Numbered from the stretch's first letter, positions 26,450 to 36,148 are shown. The stretch: DNA of 64,000 bases from CAWKAO01 sp963847665 (GCA_963847665.1 CAWKAO010000003.1:643985-707984), one strand, 5' to 3'. The notes: a model not told the origin generated them from the sequence alone. Numbers and translations are program-made.

Positions 26450-27592
26450 ATGGATTCAAGACAACGTTTGATAAGCGCTTTAAATCACAAGGAACCTGAC
26501 AGGATCCCGATAGACCTGGGCGGTGTATCTGTTTCACTTATACATCAAAATGCTCAAAAAAATCTGGCAGAGTATCTTGAAATATCTGATCCTCAGGAAA
26601 AGATCCATAATCTGATGACAATGTGTGTATATACTGATGAGAGAATAAAGCAAAGGTTTCATTCAGATATTGAATTGATCCAACCTGGAAAACCTGATTC
26701 CTGGGAACTGACAATCGACCCTGGAACAGGCAAATGGTCTGATGATTGGGGAGTAGTATATAAGAAACCAGAAAATGTCATGTATTATGAATGGGATTTT
26801 CAACCTCTGCAGAATGCGAAAGATATAAGCGATATAGATAAATATATTATGCCTGACCCTTCCGATCCGGGAAGATACCGGGGGACTAAAGAAAAAGTGG
26901 AAGATATTTATAATAACACTTCAAAAGCTATGCTTGTAAATAGCGCTTATGGTATATGGGAACAGACCATGACTATCAGGGGGCTGCAGAACTCACTGAT
27001 GGATCTGGCAATGAATAAAAAATTCATCGAATATCTTGCAGAAAAGCTGCTTGATTGGTTGCTTGTCTATTATGATAAAATGCTCAGCCTTGTAGGAGAT
27101 TTTGTACAGGTAGTAAAAATGGATGATGACCTGGGTTTTAAAAACGGACCTCTGATGTCCCCGGAAATCTATAGAAAGATATACAAACCAAGGCATAAGA
27201 CAATAGTAGATTTTATCAGAAGTAAGACAGATGCAAAAATATTTATACACTCTGATGGAAGTATTTATGACTTCATTCCTGATTTTATAGACCTTGGGAT
27301 AGACATAATAAATCCTGTGGAGGTCACTGCAGCAAATATGGACAGCAGCAGATTAAAAAAAGAATTTGGCAGAGATATAAGTTTTTGGGGCGGTGGATGC
27401 GACAATAAGATATTAGAAAAAGGTACTCCCGGGCAGATAGAAGCAGAAGTAAAAAAAAGGGTAAGTGATTTTTCTCCAGACGGGGGTTTTGTATTTGGGA
27501 GCATACACTGCATCCAGCCTTTTGTACCACCAGAGAACATAGCAGCGTTGTTTGATTCAGCTTATAAATATGGTTTTTATAAAAGTGATTGA
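26450..27592 (+). CDS. uroporphyrinogen decarboxylase (URO-D) family protein, probable methyltransferase-type
   Basis: 380 residues with a UroD TIM barrel. Visible: RLISALNHKEPDRIPIDLGG at the N-terminus (typical of the non-haem URO-D branch), FIHSDGSIYDFIPDFIDLGIDIINPV, and GGFVFGSIHCIQPFVPPENI at the C-terminus. This branch includes corrinoid-dependent methyltransferases (MtaA, CmuA type) and many uncharacterised proteins; no other haem gene is nearby, so haem synthesis is unlikely. It lies 13 bp after the aminotransferase. Confidence 0.82.
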   Translation: MDSRQRLISALNHKEPDRIPIDLGGVSVSLIHQNAQKNLAEYLEISDPQEKIHNLMTMCVYTDERIKQRFHSDIELIQPGKPDSWELTIDPGTGKWSDDWGVVYKKPENVMYYEWDFQPLQNAKDISDIDKYIMPDPSDPGRYRGTKEKVEDIYNNTSKAMLVNSAYGIWEQTMTIRGLQNSLMDLAMNKKFIEYLAEKLLDWLLVYYDKMLSLVGDFVQVVKMDDDLGFKNGPLMSPEIYRKIYKPRHKTIVDFIRSKTDAKIFIHSDGSIYDFIPDFIDLGIDIINPVEVTAANMDSSRLKKEFGRDISFWGGGCDNKILEKGTPGQIEAEVKKRVSDFSPDGGFVFGSIHCIQPFVPPENIAALFDSAYKYGFYKSD

Positions 27593-27624
27593 TCAGGTTT
27601 TTTAAATTATAGATGGAGATTTTT

Positions 27625-28638
27625 ATGGATTTTAAGATTTCAAAAGAGACTGCACAAAAGCTTTACCGAAAAATGAGGCTTACCAGGAGGTTTGAGGAAA
27701 AAGTCATAGAGCTTGTCAATTTAAATGAGATATACGGAACCACGCATGAATATGTCGGACAGGAAGCTGTAGCAGCAGGGATCTGTACCGCACTTGTTTC
27801 CACAGACTATATAATGAGCACTCATAGAGGCCATGGCCATATTATTTCAAAAGGTGGGGATATTAAGTTTATGTTTGCAGAGCTGATGGGAAGGTCTAAT
27901 GGTTATAACAAAGGTAAGGGTGGCTCCATGCATATAGCTGAACCAGCTGTCGGAGTACTGGGGGCAAATGGGATCGTAGGTGCCGGACTTCCAATTGCTG
28001 CAGGAGCTGCACTTGCTATAAAACTGGATAAAAAGCCCCAGATAGTTGTTGTATTTTATGGAGACGGAGCTGCAAATCAGGGCGTGGTGCATGAAGCAAT
28101 GAATATGGCAGCTATATGGGATCTTCCAATATTATTTGTATGCGAAAACAATATGTATGCTGTGAGTACTCCATCAAGCTACTCATCAAAGATTTCTGAT
28201 CTAAGTTTAAGAGCTGCTTCTTATGGATTTGAAGGCTTTACAATAGATGGTATGGATGTGATGGAAGTATATGAGACTGCAAAAGGACTGATCGAGAAGA
28301 TCCGCAATGGGGGTGGTCCTTTTTTACTTGAATGCAAGACATACCGTTACAGTGGACATTTTACTGCAGAACCGATGCTAGGTTTAAATTACAGGTCCAG
28401 CGCAGAGATCGAATACTACAGGTCAAAAGACCCGATTATAAATTTTTATTCTCAACTTTTAAAAGACAGTATATGTTCAGAACAGGAACTTAAAAAAATA
28501 GATTCTGAGATAGATGACCTGATATCCGAAGCTATAGAGTTCGCAAGAAAAAGTCCGTTACCAAAACCGGAAGATGCACTAAAAGACATGTATGCATCAG
28601 AGATCGCAGGTATTCCTATGAAAGGATGGCAGAGATGA
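27625..28638 (+). CDS. thiamine-dependent 2-oxoacid/acetoin dehydrogenase E1 component, alpha subunit
   Basis: About 337 residues from ATG 27625 (ATG 27613 is possible but GGAG spacing favours 27625). The thiamine pyrophosphate motif is clear: FYGDGAANQGVVHEAMN ... ENN. Also TTHEYVGQEAVAAGI and GGSMHIAEP, typical of PdhA/AcoA. It decarboxylates a 2-oxoacid or acetoin and passes the acyl group to a lipoyl domain. It overlaps the beta gene by 13 bp. The substrate is ambiguous: pyruvate, acetoin or branched-chain 2-oxoacid. Confidence 0.9.
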   Translation: MDFKISKETAQKLYRKMRLTRRFEEKVIELVNLNEIYGTTHEYVGQEAVAAGICTALVSTDYIMSTHRGHGHIISKGGDIKFMFAELMGRSNGYNKGKGGSMHIAEPAVGVLGANGIVGAGLPIAAGAALAIKLDKKPQIVVVFYGDGAANQGVVHEAMNMAAIWDLPILFVCENNMYAVSTPSSYSSKISDLSLRAASYGFEGFTIDGMDVMEVYETAKGLIEKIRNGGGPFLLECKTYRYSGHFTAEPMLGLNYRSSAEIEYYRSKDPIINFYSQLLKDSICSEQELKKIDSEIDDLISEAIEFARKSPLPKPEDALKDMYASEIAGIPMKGWQR

Positions 28639-29609
28639 GATCACTATGGTATTTAAAAGCAGTTTCTGAAGCATTAAGACAGGAAATGGAAAGAGATCCA
28701 AAAATAATAGTCCTGGGGGAAGATGTAAGACAGAGCCTGAGAGGGATAACTAAAGGTTTTGTCGATCTGTTTGGAGAAGATAGGGTTATAGATATTCCTA
28801 TCTCAGAAGCTGCTTTTGTTGGAGTGGGTACAGGTTCCTCTCTTCTTGGAATGAGGCCTGTACTTGAATTCCAGATAAACGAGTTTGTCTTTTTTGCTTT
28901 TGACCAGCTGATCGACCAGGCTCAGAAGATGAGATATATGTCTGGAGGCAAGCTCAGCGTCCCTGTCACATATATAATAGCAGGTGCAGGTGCTAAGGGC
29001 GGAATGGCGGGGCAGCATTCTGATAACCCCTATCCTTATCTAATGCATGGAGGAATGAAAACCGTTATTCCCTCCACACCATACGATGCCAAGGGGCTCA
29101 CAATCTCAGCTATAAGGGACAATGATCCTGTTGCAATATTCTTACCCATAAATATCACAGGCTCGAAAGGAGAAGTACCTGAAGAAATATACTCTATACC
29201 TCTTGGAAAGGCTGAGATAAAAAAGGAGGGAACAGACTGTACGGTTGTTGCAACCGGCCACCTGGTAAAAGCTGCTCTTGAAGCTTCAAAATCCCTGGAG
29301 GAAAAAAGGGTTTCCATTGAAATATATGACCCAAGGACACTCCTGCCTTTAGATAAATATCTTTTGGCCAGATCAATTAAGAAAACTGGCCGACTTGTGA
29401 TCTTTGATGACTCTAACAGGACATGCGGGTTTGCTGCTGAAGTTAGCGCTGTAGTAGCCGAGGAATGTTTTGATAGCCTTAAAGCACCGATAAAAAGGAT
29501 TACAAGGGCAGATGTACCTGTTCCCTTCAGCAGGGTTATGGAACCTTATGTCTTGCCGGACACAGAAAAACTGGTAGAAACAGTACTGGGGATGTTTGAT
29601 AAGAATTGA
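28626..29609 (+). CDS. 2-oxoacid/acetoin dehydrogenase E1 component, beta subunit
   Basis: 327 residues. Transketolase pyrimidine domain and C-terminal domain: MERDPKIIVLGEDV, DIPISEAAFVGVGTGSSLLG, GAGAKGGMAGQHSDNPYPYLMHGGMKTVIPSTPYDAKGL-like region, and YDPRTLLPLDKYLL. The partner of the overlapping alpha subunit. A free-standing lipoyl-domain gene follows 83 bp downstream, but no E2 acyltransferase or E3 dihydrolipoamide dehydrogenase gene is nearby. Confidence 0.9.
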   Translation: MAEMRSLWYLKAVSEALRQEMERDPKIIVLGEDVRQSLRGITKGFVDLFGEDRVIDIPISEAAFVGVGTGSSLLGMRPVLEFQINEFVFFAFDQLIDQAQKMRYMSGGKLSVPVTYIIAGAGAKGGMAGQHSDNPYPYLMHGGMKTVIPSTPYDAKGLTISAIRDNDPVAIFLPINITGSKGEVPEEIYSIPLGKAEIKKEGTDCTVVATGHLVKAALEASKSLEEKRVSIEIYDPRTLLPLDKYLLARSIKKTGRLVIFDDSNRTCGFAAEVSAVVAEECFDSLKAPIKRITRADVPVPFSRVMEPYVLPDTEKLVETVLGMFDKN

Positions 29610-29692
29610 CGATCAGTAGAAAAGAACTCTAAAAGTCATTTACAATATACAATAGTCGTTTTACTAATATTGAGCTTTTTAAGGAGTGAAAA

Positions 29693-29923
29693 TTGCCGGA
29701 AATAATAATACCAAAAGTCGGAATGGGAATAACAGAAGTAGAGATCACCGGGTGGAAAGTCAGGGTCGGGGACAGGATAAGTATAGGGACGCCCCTTCTT
29801 GAGATTAGTACTGAAAAAGCTTCTGCAGAAATAGAGTCAGAATATAGCGGGACTGTAAAAGAGCTTTTATATGAAGAAGGAGAGATGGTCGAGGTCGGTA
29901 CAGTAATATGCATTTTAGAATAA
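29693..29923 (+). CDS. free-standing lipoyl (biotinyl/lipoyl attachment) domain protein
   Basis: 76 residues: one complete lipoyl domain (EIIIPKVGMGITEVEITGW ... PLLEISTEKASAEIES ... GTVICILE) with the modifiable Lys in STEKAS. It starts with TTG behind AAGGAG. In classical complexes this domain is the N-terminus of E2; here the catalytic acyltransferase is absent, so the protein would be a mobile carrier comparable to GcvH or stand-alone lipoyl proteins. Biotin rather than lipoate cannot be excluded, but adjacency to E1 genes favours lipoate. Confidence 0.85.
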   Translation: MPEIIIPKVGMGITEVEITGWKVRVGDRISIGTPLLEISTEKASAEIESEYSGTVKELLYEEGEMVEVGTVICILE

Positions 29924-29989
29924 TACTTAAAATAATATTAGAAATCGAACATTAAGACTTTAACCAGAAGACACCTGGGGGAGACCAAA

Positions 29990-30736
29990 ATGAAAATAAA
30001 TGAAGATATCTTTCTTATAGGAAGCGGGCAGTTTGCAGTATCATCATCACTTGATTGTCATATTTATCTGATCAGGGATGGAAGAGAAAATATCATAATA
30101 GATACTGGCGCAGGAAAGTTTGAAAAAGATGTAGATGTGATCATTAAAAATATTGAGGATCTTGGCATCAGCACAACCGAAAAATTCAACCTGTTGTTGA
30201 CACATGGTCATTCTGATCATTCAGGCGGCGGCAGCTTTTTTAAAGAAAAGCTTAATTGTAAGATCTTTGCAAATTCGACAACAGCCGGATTTGTAGGCAG
30301 GGGCAACGAGAGTGAACTTGGTCTTGATTATGCAAAAAGAAACGGCTTTTATGGAGATGATTACATATTCCATACATATAAAGTTGATAATATTTTAAAA
30401 GATGGTCAGTCCTTAAAAATAGGGAATATAAATATCAGATGTATCCTTACTCCCGGTCACAGTACGGATTCGATGTGTTACCTTATAGAGAAAAATAATA
30501 TAAGGATGCTTTTTACGGGAGATGTGGTAAATCATGGCGGCAAATTCATTCTTCTAAACTGCTTTGGATTTGATCTCAAAGATTACAGGGAGAATATAAT
30601 TAAACTAAAAGACCTTGAAATAGACATGCTATTCCCGGGTCATGGAGTCTTCACATTAAGCGGTGGACAGAGTCATATAGACATACTCATAGACGCTTTT
30701 GATAAACTTATTATAAACAGCAGCCTGATAATATAA
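29990..30736 (+). CDS. metallo-beta-lactamase fold hydrolase
   Basis: 248 residues. Di-metal motifs: LLTHGHSDHSGGG (HxHxDH), CILTPGHSTDSMCYL (third His), FTGDVVNHGG (bridging Asp) and LFPGHGV (last His). This is the glyoxalase II-like/hydroxyacylglutathione hydrolase group, hydrolysing thioesters or lactones. GGGGGA precedes the ATG. Placement after the lipoyl protein gene suggests thioester hydrolysis, but this is only contextual. Confidence 0.88.
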   Translation: MKINEDIFLIGSGQFAVSSSLDCHIYLIRDGRENIIIDTGAGKFEKDVDVIIKNIEDLGISTTEKFNLLLTHGHSDHSGGGSFFKEKLNCKIFANSTTAGFVGRGNESELGLDYAKRNGFYGDDYIFHTYKVDNILKDGQSLKIGNINIRCILTPGHSTDSMCYLIEKNNIRMLFTGDVVNHGGKFILLNCFGFDLKDYRENIIKLKDLEIDMLFPGHGVFTLSGGQSHIDILIDAFDKLIINSSLII

Positions 30737-30739
30737 TAA

Positions 30740-30816
30740 TGGTGGGCGATATTGGATTCGAACCAATGACCTCTGCGATGTCGACGCAGCGCTCTAACCA
30801 GCTGAGCTAACCGCCC
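30740..30816 (-). tRNA. tRNA-Val (GAC)
   Basis: 77 nt including encoded CCA. Acceptor GGGCGGT/ATCGCCC (one G-T pair), D-arm GCTC...GAGC, anticodon stem CTGCG/CGCAG with loop TCGACAT, T-arm ATTGG-TTCGAAT-CCAAT. The anticodon reads GAC (Val). Position 33, normally U, is C. A second valine tRNA (TAC) is at 47890. Confidence 0.93.
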
Positions 30817-30912
30817 ACTATTCAAACATAATAAAAGAACTTCATATTTTGGCTGTTATTAATAATAAAAAAACCAACCAGGATAAATATATTACCAGAA
30901 TTGTCTTATAAT

Positions 30913-31692
30913 TCAAAGGACCGAACCCTCTTCTGTTATCTCTTTTCCTGCAAGATAACCGCCGTCGACGATAAGCATCTGGCCGGTAATATATGTCGCA
31001 AGGTCTGAGCATAAAAAAGCAGTGCTTTTTGCTATCTCTTCAGGTCTTGCCCATCTGCCAAGAGGTATATAAGACTCACTTTTTTTCCTCTCTCTGCTTT
31101 TTATATGCTCATTTATTTCAGAATCACACACGCCAGGTACAATGGCATTCACAAGTATTTTGTACTTTGCAAGGTCAATTGCAGCATTTTTTGTAAAAGT
31201 ATTAATGGCCCCCTTTGTTGCAGCGTAGGCGCTGCAATTAAGTTTTCCGGTAATTCCTATTATCGATGATACATTTATTATCCTGCCTCCCTGGCCATTT
31301 TTTATCATTTCCTTAGATGCAAGTTTTGTCCCATAGAAGATGCTGTTTAGATTGACATCAAAGATCCTCCTCCATCCTTCCGGTTCTATATCAGGTAAAG
31401 ACCCGCCGGCAAATATACCTGCATTATTTATCATGAAATCTATCTTTTTAAATCTACTGACAGCTGCAGCTATAAGATCAGACATCTGGTCATAACTTGT
31501 CACGTCAGTTTTCTTATAAAGGCAATATTTTGTTATCTTTTCAAGCTCTTTAATCGTCCTGTCTCCAATTGCCTCATCCCTTGCCGCAATAACGACCTTA
31601 GCTCCATATTTTGCCAGTTCCATTGCCATAGCTTTTCCAAGTCCCCGGGTTCCACCAGTTATGACTGCAACTTTTCCTTCTATACCAAGCAT
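30913..31692 (-). CDS. short-chain dehydrogenase/reductase (SDR)
   Basis: 259 residues. Classical SDR motifs: ITGGTRGLGKAMA (NAD(P) binding), NNAGIF, the catalytic Ser in INVSSIIG, SAYAATKGA (YxxxK) and the C-terminal ITGQMLIVDGGY. Oxidises or reduces a secondary alcohol or 3-oxoacyl group. It is divergent from the xylulokinase gene and preceded by a tRNA. A sugar-alcohol dehydrogenase role beside xylulokinase is plausible but unproven. Confidence 0.9.
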   Translation of the reverse strand: MLGIEGKVAVITGGTRGLGKAMAMELAKYGAKVVIAARDEAIGDRTIKELEKITKYCLYKKTDVTSYDQMSDLIAAAVSRFKKIDFMINNAGIFAGGSLPDIEPEGWRRIFDVNLNSIFYGTKLASKEMIKNGQGGRIINVSSIIGITGKLNCSAYAATKGAINTFTKNAAIDLAKYKILVNAIVPGVCDSEINEHIKSRERKKSESYIPLGRWARPEEIAKSTAFLCSDLATYITGQMLIVDGGYLAGKEITEEGSVL

Positions 31693-31832
31693 AAAGACCT
31701 CACAAATTTCATTTTTAGTTTTTTCTAAATCTTTTATTAAGTTATAATGTTGGATAACAGAAAATACCAGTTTTAACTATATTTTAATCAATTAAAAATT
31801 ATTTAAAAGCTTAGGACTATTGGAGGGACAAG

Positions 31833-33359
31833 ATGGCATATTTGATAGGTATGGATATAGGTACAAGCTCCACGAGGGCAATAATAATCGATGAAAATGG
31901 CACTCTTATAGCTTCTGCCACAAGTGATTATCCACTGATAACTCCAAAACCTGGATGGGCTGAACAGAATCCTGATGACTGGTGGAATGCATCTGTAAAT
32001 GTCATAAAAAAAGTAATAGAAGTCTCGGGAATAAATGCAAAGGATATTGCTGCCATAGGGCCATCCGGTCAGATGCATGGAAGTGTTTTTCTTGACAGGG
32101 AGGGCAATGTGCTGCGGCCTGCACTTCTATGGTGTGACCAGAGGACCCAGAAACAATGCGATGAGATCTATGAGATATTTGGATATGAAGGATTTATAAA
32201 GCTTTCATATAATAAAGCTTTAACAGGTTTTACTGCTCCGAAGATATTGTGGTTGAGAGAAAATGAACCGGAAAACTATAAAAAAATATACAAGATACTC
32301 CTTCCAAAGGATTATATAAGATTCAAGCTGTCGGGTGTATATGCAACAGAGGTGTCTGATGGTTCAGGCACTATTCTGATGGATATAGCAAAAAGGACAT
32401 GGTCCGAAGAAATACTTAAAGGCCTGAAAATAGACAGGTCCCTTCTACCGGATCTTTACGAGTCTCCCGAGATAACATCAAAAGTCAGTGCGGAAGCGGC
32501 AAGATTAACAGGCCTTGTCGAAGGAACACCAATAGTCGGTGGGGCAGGAGACCAGGCAGGAGGGGCTGTCGGTTCAGGAATTGTAATACCAGGACTTATT
32601 TCTGATTATGTCGGTACTTCAGGTGTAGTGTTTTCATATAGTGAAAAACCGGTTTATGATACCCAGGGCAGGCTGCATTCTTTCTGTCATGCCGTACCCG
32701 GTAAATGGCACCTGATGGGTGTTACGCTTTCAGCCGCAGGTTCCCTCAAATGGTATGATGATAATTTTGGTCCAAGCAACAGGATAAAAGAGAAGTATCC
32801 TGATAAAAAAAGTTATAAGCTTCTGGATCTCCAGGCTGAAAACATCGCTGCCGGTGCAGAAGGTCTTATTTTCCTGCCATATCTATCTGGAGAGAGGACG
32901 CCATATGCTGATCCCAATGCAAGAGGAGTGTTTTTTGGCCTGTCATACCTGCATGGACAGGATCATTTTGTAAGGTCGATACTTGAAGGAGTATCATTCA
33001 GCCAGTTTGACTGCCTCTCCCTGATGAAAGAGGTGGGGGTAACTTCTGACAAGGTCGTTCTTTTTGGAGGAGGAGCAAGAAGCAGACTCTGGAAGCAGAT
33101 CATTGCAGATATATTCGATACAAGGATAGTGACCCTGAATGTAGAGGAAGGCCCGTCTTATGGCGGTGCTATTCTTGCCGGTGTGGGATGCGGGATCTAT
33201 AAAAGCGTCCAGGAAGCAGCAGGAAAAGTCATAAAAGAGGTCGAGGAAATAATGCCGCGACAGGAAAATACCGAAACCTATAAGAAGATATATAATATTT
33301 ACAGAGCACTCTACAGGGACCTGAAAAATAATTTTGCAGAACTTGCTGCCATATCATGA
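31833..33359 (+). CDS. xylB: xylulokinase (FGGY family carbohydrate kinase)
   Basis: 508 residues. N-terminal GMDIGTSSTRAIIID phosphate-binding loop, PGWAEQNPDDWW, GPSGQMHGSV, LLWCDQRT, GGAGDQAGGAVGSG and LSGERTPYADPNARGVFFG are typical of xylulokinases. Phosphorylates D-xylulose to xylulose-5-phosphate in the cytosol. GGAGGG precedes the ATG. No xylose isomerase or transporter is adjacent; the SDR gene upstream might supply the ketose. Confidence 0.9.
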   Translation: MAYLIGMDIGTSSTRAIIIDENGTLIASATSDYPLITPKPGWAEQNPDDWWNASVNVIKKVIEVSGINAKDIAAIGPSGQMHGSVFLDREGNVLRPALLWCDQRTQKQCDEIYEIFGYEGFIKLSYNKALTGFTAPKILWLRENEPENYKKIYKILLPKDYIRFKLSGVYATEVSDGSGTILMDIAKRTWSEEILKGLKIDRSLLPDLYESPEITSKVSAEAARLTGLVEGTPIVGGAGDQAGGAVGSGIVIPGLISDYVGTSGVVFSYSEKPVYDTQGRLHSFCHAVPGKWHLMGVTLSAAGSLKWYDDNFGPSNRIKEKYPDKKSYKLLDLQAENIAAGAEGLIFLPYLSGERTPYADPNARGVFFGLSYLHGQDHFVRSILEGVSFSQFDCLSLMKEVGVTSDKVVLFGGGARSRLWKQIIADIFDTRIVTLNVEEGPSYGGAILAGVGCGIYKSVQEAAGKVIKEVEEIMPRQENTETYKKIYNIYRALYRDLKNNFAELAAIS

Positions 33360-33444
33360 ACATTTAAAAAAGTGATGAGCATCATTAAAAAATAACTAAA
33401 TATCAAATAATATTTTTATTTGTATTACCCTGAAAGGATGAGTT

Positions 33445-34668
33445 ATGAGAAAAAATAAAAATGAGAATCCCAGAATTGAAGTAGAAAAGATCCTGTCTGA
33501 TAATGTCTTAAAACTTGAGGAAAGCCCCACTTTTGCGCTTGAAAAAAAGGTAGATGAGATCGATGCAAAGCTAAAGCAAAAAGGCGATTATGTTGTAAGG
33601 TTTGGTATAGGCCAGCCGGATTTTAATACTCCTGATAATATTAAAGAAGCTGCAAAAAAGGCGATCGATGAAAATAAGACAAAATACACAGCATCTACTG
33701 GCATCAGGGAACTTAAAATAGCAATTACAGAAAAACTTAAAAGGGATAACGGCCTTGATTATGGTATTGAAAATATTTTTGTAGGAAATGGCGGCAAGCA
33801 GGTCCTTGATGCGATAATGCGGGCTTTTATAAATCCCGGGGATGTCGTTCTTGTACCAAGACCTTACTGGGTAAGCTATACACAGCAGGTGATCCTATCA
33901 GCGGGAATTCCTGCTGAAGTCGATTTTAATTCCTCTTTAAAGATCGATATCGGCCACCTGAAAGATCTGGTAAGACAATACAGTGGGAGGATCAAGCTGC
34001 TTATTTTAAACAGTCCCAATAATCCTACAGGTGCTGTCTATAATAAAGATGAGATGGAAGCTGTTGCAGAGATATGCCTCGCCAACAATATTTTTATTAT
34101 CTCGGACGAGGTATATGAAAAATTTATCTTTGGTGATTCAAAACACATAAGTACTGCAAGCCTTGGAAGTGATATAAAAAGGATCACGCTTACGGTAAAT
34201 GCTGTTTCAAAGACATACGCGATGACAGGCTGGAGGATCGGTTATATAGCGGCAGACAGTCCCATCATTGCCCAGATGACAAAGATCCAGGACCAGTCCA
34301 CATCAAATCCATCGACCCCTGCACAGTGGGCAGCAGTGGAAGCTATCACAGGGGACCAGGGCTCTGTTGAGGTCATGAGACAGGAATATGAAAAAAGAAG
34401 GGACTATATATATAAGAGGTTAAACAATATAAAGGGTATGAAATGCGGCCTGCCTGAAGGGGCATTTTATGCATTTCCTGATGTGTCGAACTTCTATGGA
34501 AAGGATATAAAAAATTCATTTGATTTTTCTGCAAAACTGCTGGAAGAAGCTTATGTCGCTGTTGTCCCTGGCGGTGCCTTTGGTGACGACAGGTCTGTAA
34601 GGATAAGTTATGCGACATCACTCGATAAAGATAAAAGAGGGTATGGACAGGATAGAGAGATTCTGTGA
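33445..34668 (+). CDS. class I/II pyridoxal-phosphate aminotransferase (AspC-like), C-terminus frameshifted
   Basis: 407 residues as read. Fold type I motifs: FGIGQPDFNTP, NSPNNPTGAVY, IISDEVYE, PLP lysine in AVSKTYAMTGWRIGY, and the substrate Arg in RISYATS. A 30-residue hydrophilic N-terminal extension precedes the normal start. The last 17 residues look wrong. Deleting G 34630 gives IKEGMDRIERFCDSII and a stop at 34679-34681, the normal ending of this family. The enzyme probably remains functional or the base is an error. Substrate: aspartate or aromatic/other amino acids. Confidence 0.88.
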   Translation: MRKNKNENPRIEVEKILSDNVLKLEESPTFALEKKVDEIDAKLKQKGDYVVRFGIGQPDFNTPDNIKEAAKKAIDENKTKYTASTGIRELKIAITEKLKRDNGLDYGIENIFVGNGGKQVLDAIMRAFINPGDVVLVPRPYWVSYTQQVILSAGIPAEVDFNSSLKIDIGHLKDLVRQYSGRIKLLILNSPNNPTGAVYNKDEMEAVAEICLANNIFIISDEVYEKFIFGDSKHISTASLGSDIKRITLTVNAVSKTYAMTGWRIGYIAADSPIIAQMTKIQDQSTSNPSTPAQWAAVEAITGDQGSVEVMRQEYEKRRDYIYKRLNNIKGMKCGLPEGAFYAFPDVSNFYGKDIKNSFDFSAKLLEEAYVAVVPGGAFGDDRSVRISYATSLDKDKRGYGQDREIL

Positions 34669-34697
34669 CTCAATAATATAAAAATAAAAGGATGTTG

Positions 34698-36025
34698 ATG
34701 AAAAAATCAGTTTTTTTGAACTTCATCTTGATGGTTGCCCTTTTATTTTCTTTTTTTAATTTAACTGCCTGCAGTGTCAGATCTGGATCAGAAATAGGCC
34801 TGAGAGCTGACAGCCCTTCTATCGTGTGAAAAGTACCAGTATTGATATCCTTACCCAGAACACTATGTTAATACCATTTGGTTTTGTTGCACCCTCTTTT
34901 AAGGGAGAGGTCAGAGCTTATCGCGGATCTGCTGCCATCTTCTGATTTTGATATTATCGGCCTGCAGGAGGTCTTCTGGGATAGGGCACAGACAGACATA
35001 ATAAGATCATGGTATGGATCATTGGAACTGTCAGATAAAAATATATATAGAATGAATCTTTTAGCTCGGATGAATATCTCTAGACAGGTCCACTGAAATA
35101 AAAAATGCTGAAGACGTTAGCGAACTTTCTGCCAAAGACAATCCATGGGGGATAGAGGTCCTGGATGTCCGGCCTTCAGGAAATAAAGAAGCCGCAAGGA
35201 TAACTTTTGGACCTTATCATGTACTCGGACCTGATACTGGAAGTATTAATTTTTTAAAGCAGGATGGCGGGCTGCTCATCCTCTCCAGATATCCGATCAT
35301 AGCTGCAAGCGCGTTCAGTTTTTCAGAACTTAGCGGTTCCGACAGGCTCTCAAATAAAGGTGTGGTCTATGCAAGGATAAAGATAGGGGACGAGCCCGGA
35401 CGATTATATACATTTTTTTAATACACACCTGCAGTCCCACAGTTATCCAGAAACACGGTTTAATAATCTGAAAGAACTTTTTGAATTTGCCGGTAATATA
35501 ATCTCAGGTGACCTGAAATATAATAAACATATAAACCCGGTTATAATGGTCGGCGACTTTAATGTTAAAGCGGACATGCCAGATGGGTGGGTAAAAAAAG
35601 CAGGGATCATTTCGGCTGGAGACGATTTCAGCCTGCCTGATGATTATGATGGATCTTTAAACAAGTCTGAAGATTTTGCCACATTTATGCAGATGTTTTC
35701 CGACTTTTCGGGATCCATAGAGACATATACAGAAACTGGTTCTTTCAATATGAAGGACCTGTGGGGCGAGCTTTTGCCTGAAGAACCGGGTTTTACCTGG
35801 ATCGGTAAGGACTGGAAAGTAAAGGCATCCAACTCTTATGGGACAGACGGCAATACAGTAGCAACAGAGAAAGGTCCACCGGAAAGAATAGATTACATTT
35901 TTTATTTTGATGGTGCCGGCAATTTTAAAATATCACCCCAGTCGGCCTCCCTTTTTCCTCAAAATGAATCAGGTCTGCAGATATCTGATCATCTGGGCCT
36001 GCAGGCAAGCTTCAAGATTGATTGA
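34698..36025 (+). pseudogene. secreted endonuclease/exonuclease/phosphatase-family lipoprotein, four frameshifts
   Basis: The start encodes a lipoprotein signal ending NLTACS (MKKSVFLNFILMVALLFSFF). Later frames give DFDIIGLQEVFWDR, DGGLLILSRYPIIAAS, FNTHLQSHSYPETRFNN and VMVGDFNVKADMPDGW, ending ISDHLGLQASFKI. These are the ordered motifs of the EEP (DNase I/sphingomyelinase) superfamily. Frame changes occur near 34824, 34900, 35083 and in the T-run 35413-35419. With four lesions it is probably a real pseudogene, although nearby genes also have single-base indels. Confidence 0.82.
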
Positions 36026-36148
36026 TCAATATCGAATTTCTCCCTGTCTTTTTCAAGAACTTTTTAAATCGAGTAAAGCTATGTAACTATATTTCACTTT
36101 AAGTGAAAAATATTTTTATATTTATATTAAAAAAACTTTGAAAAATAC

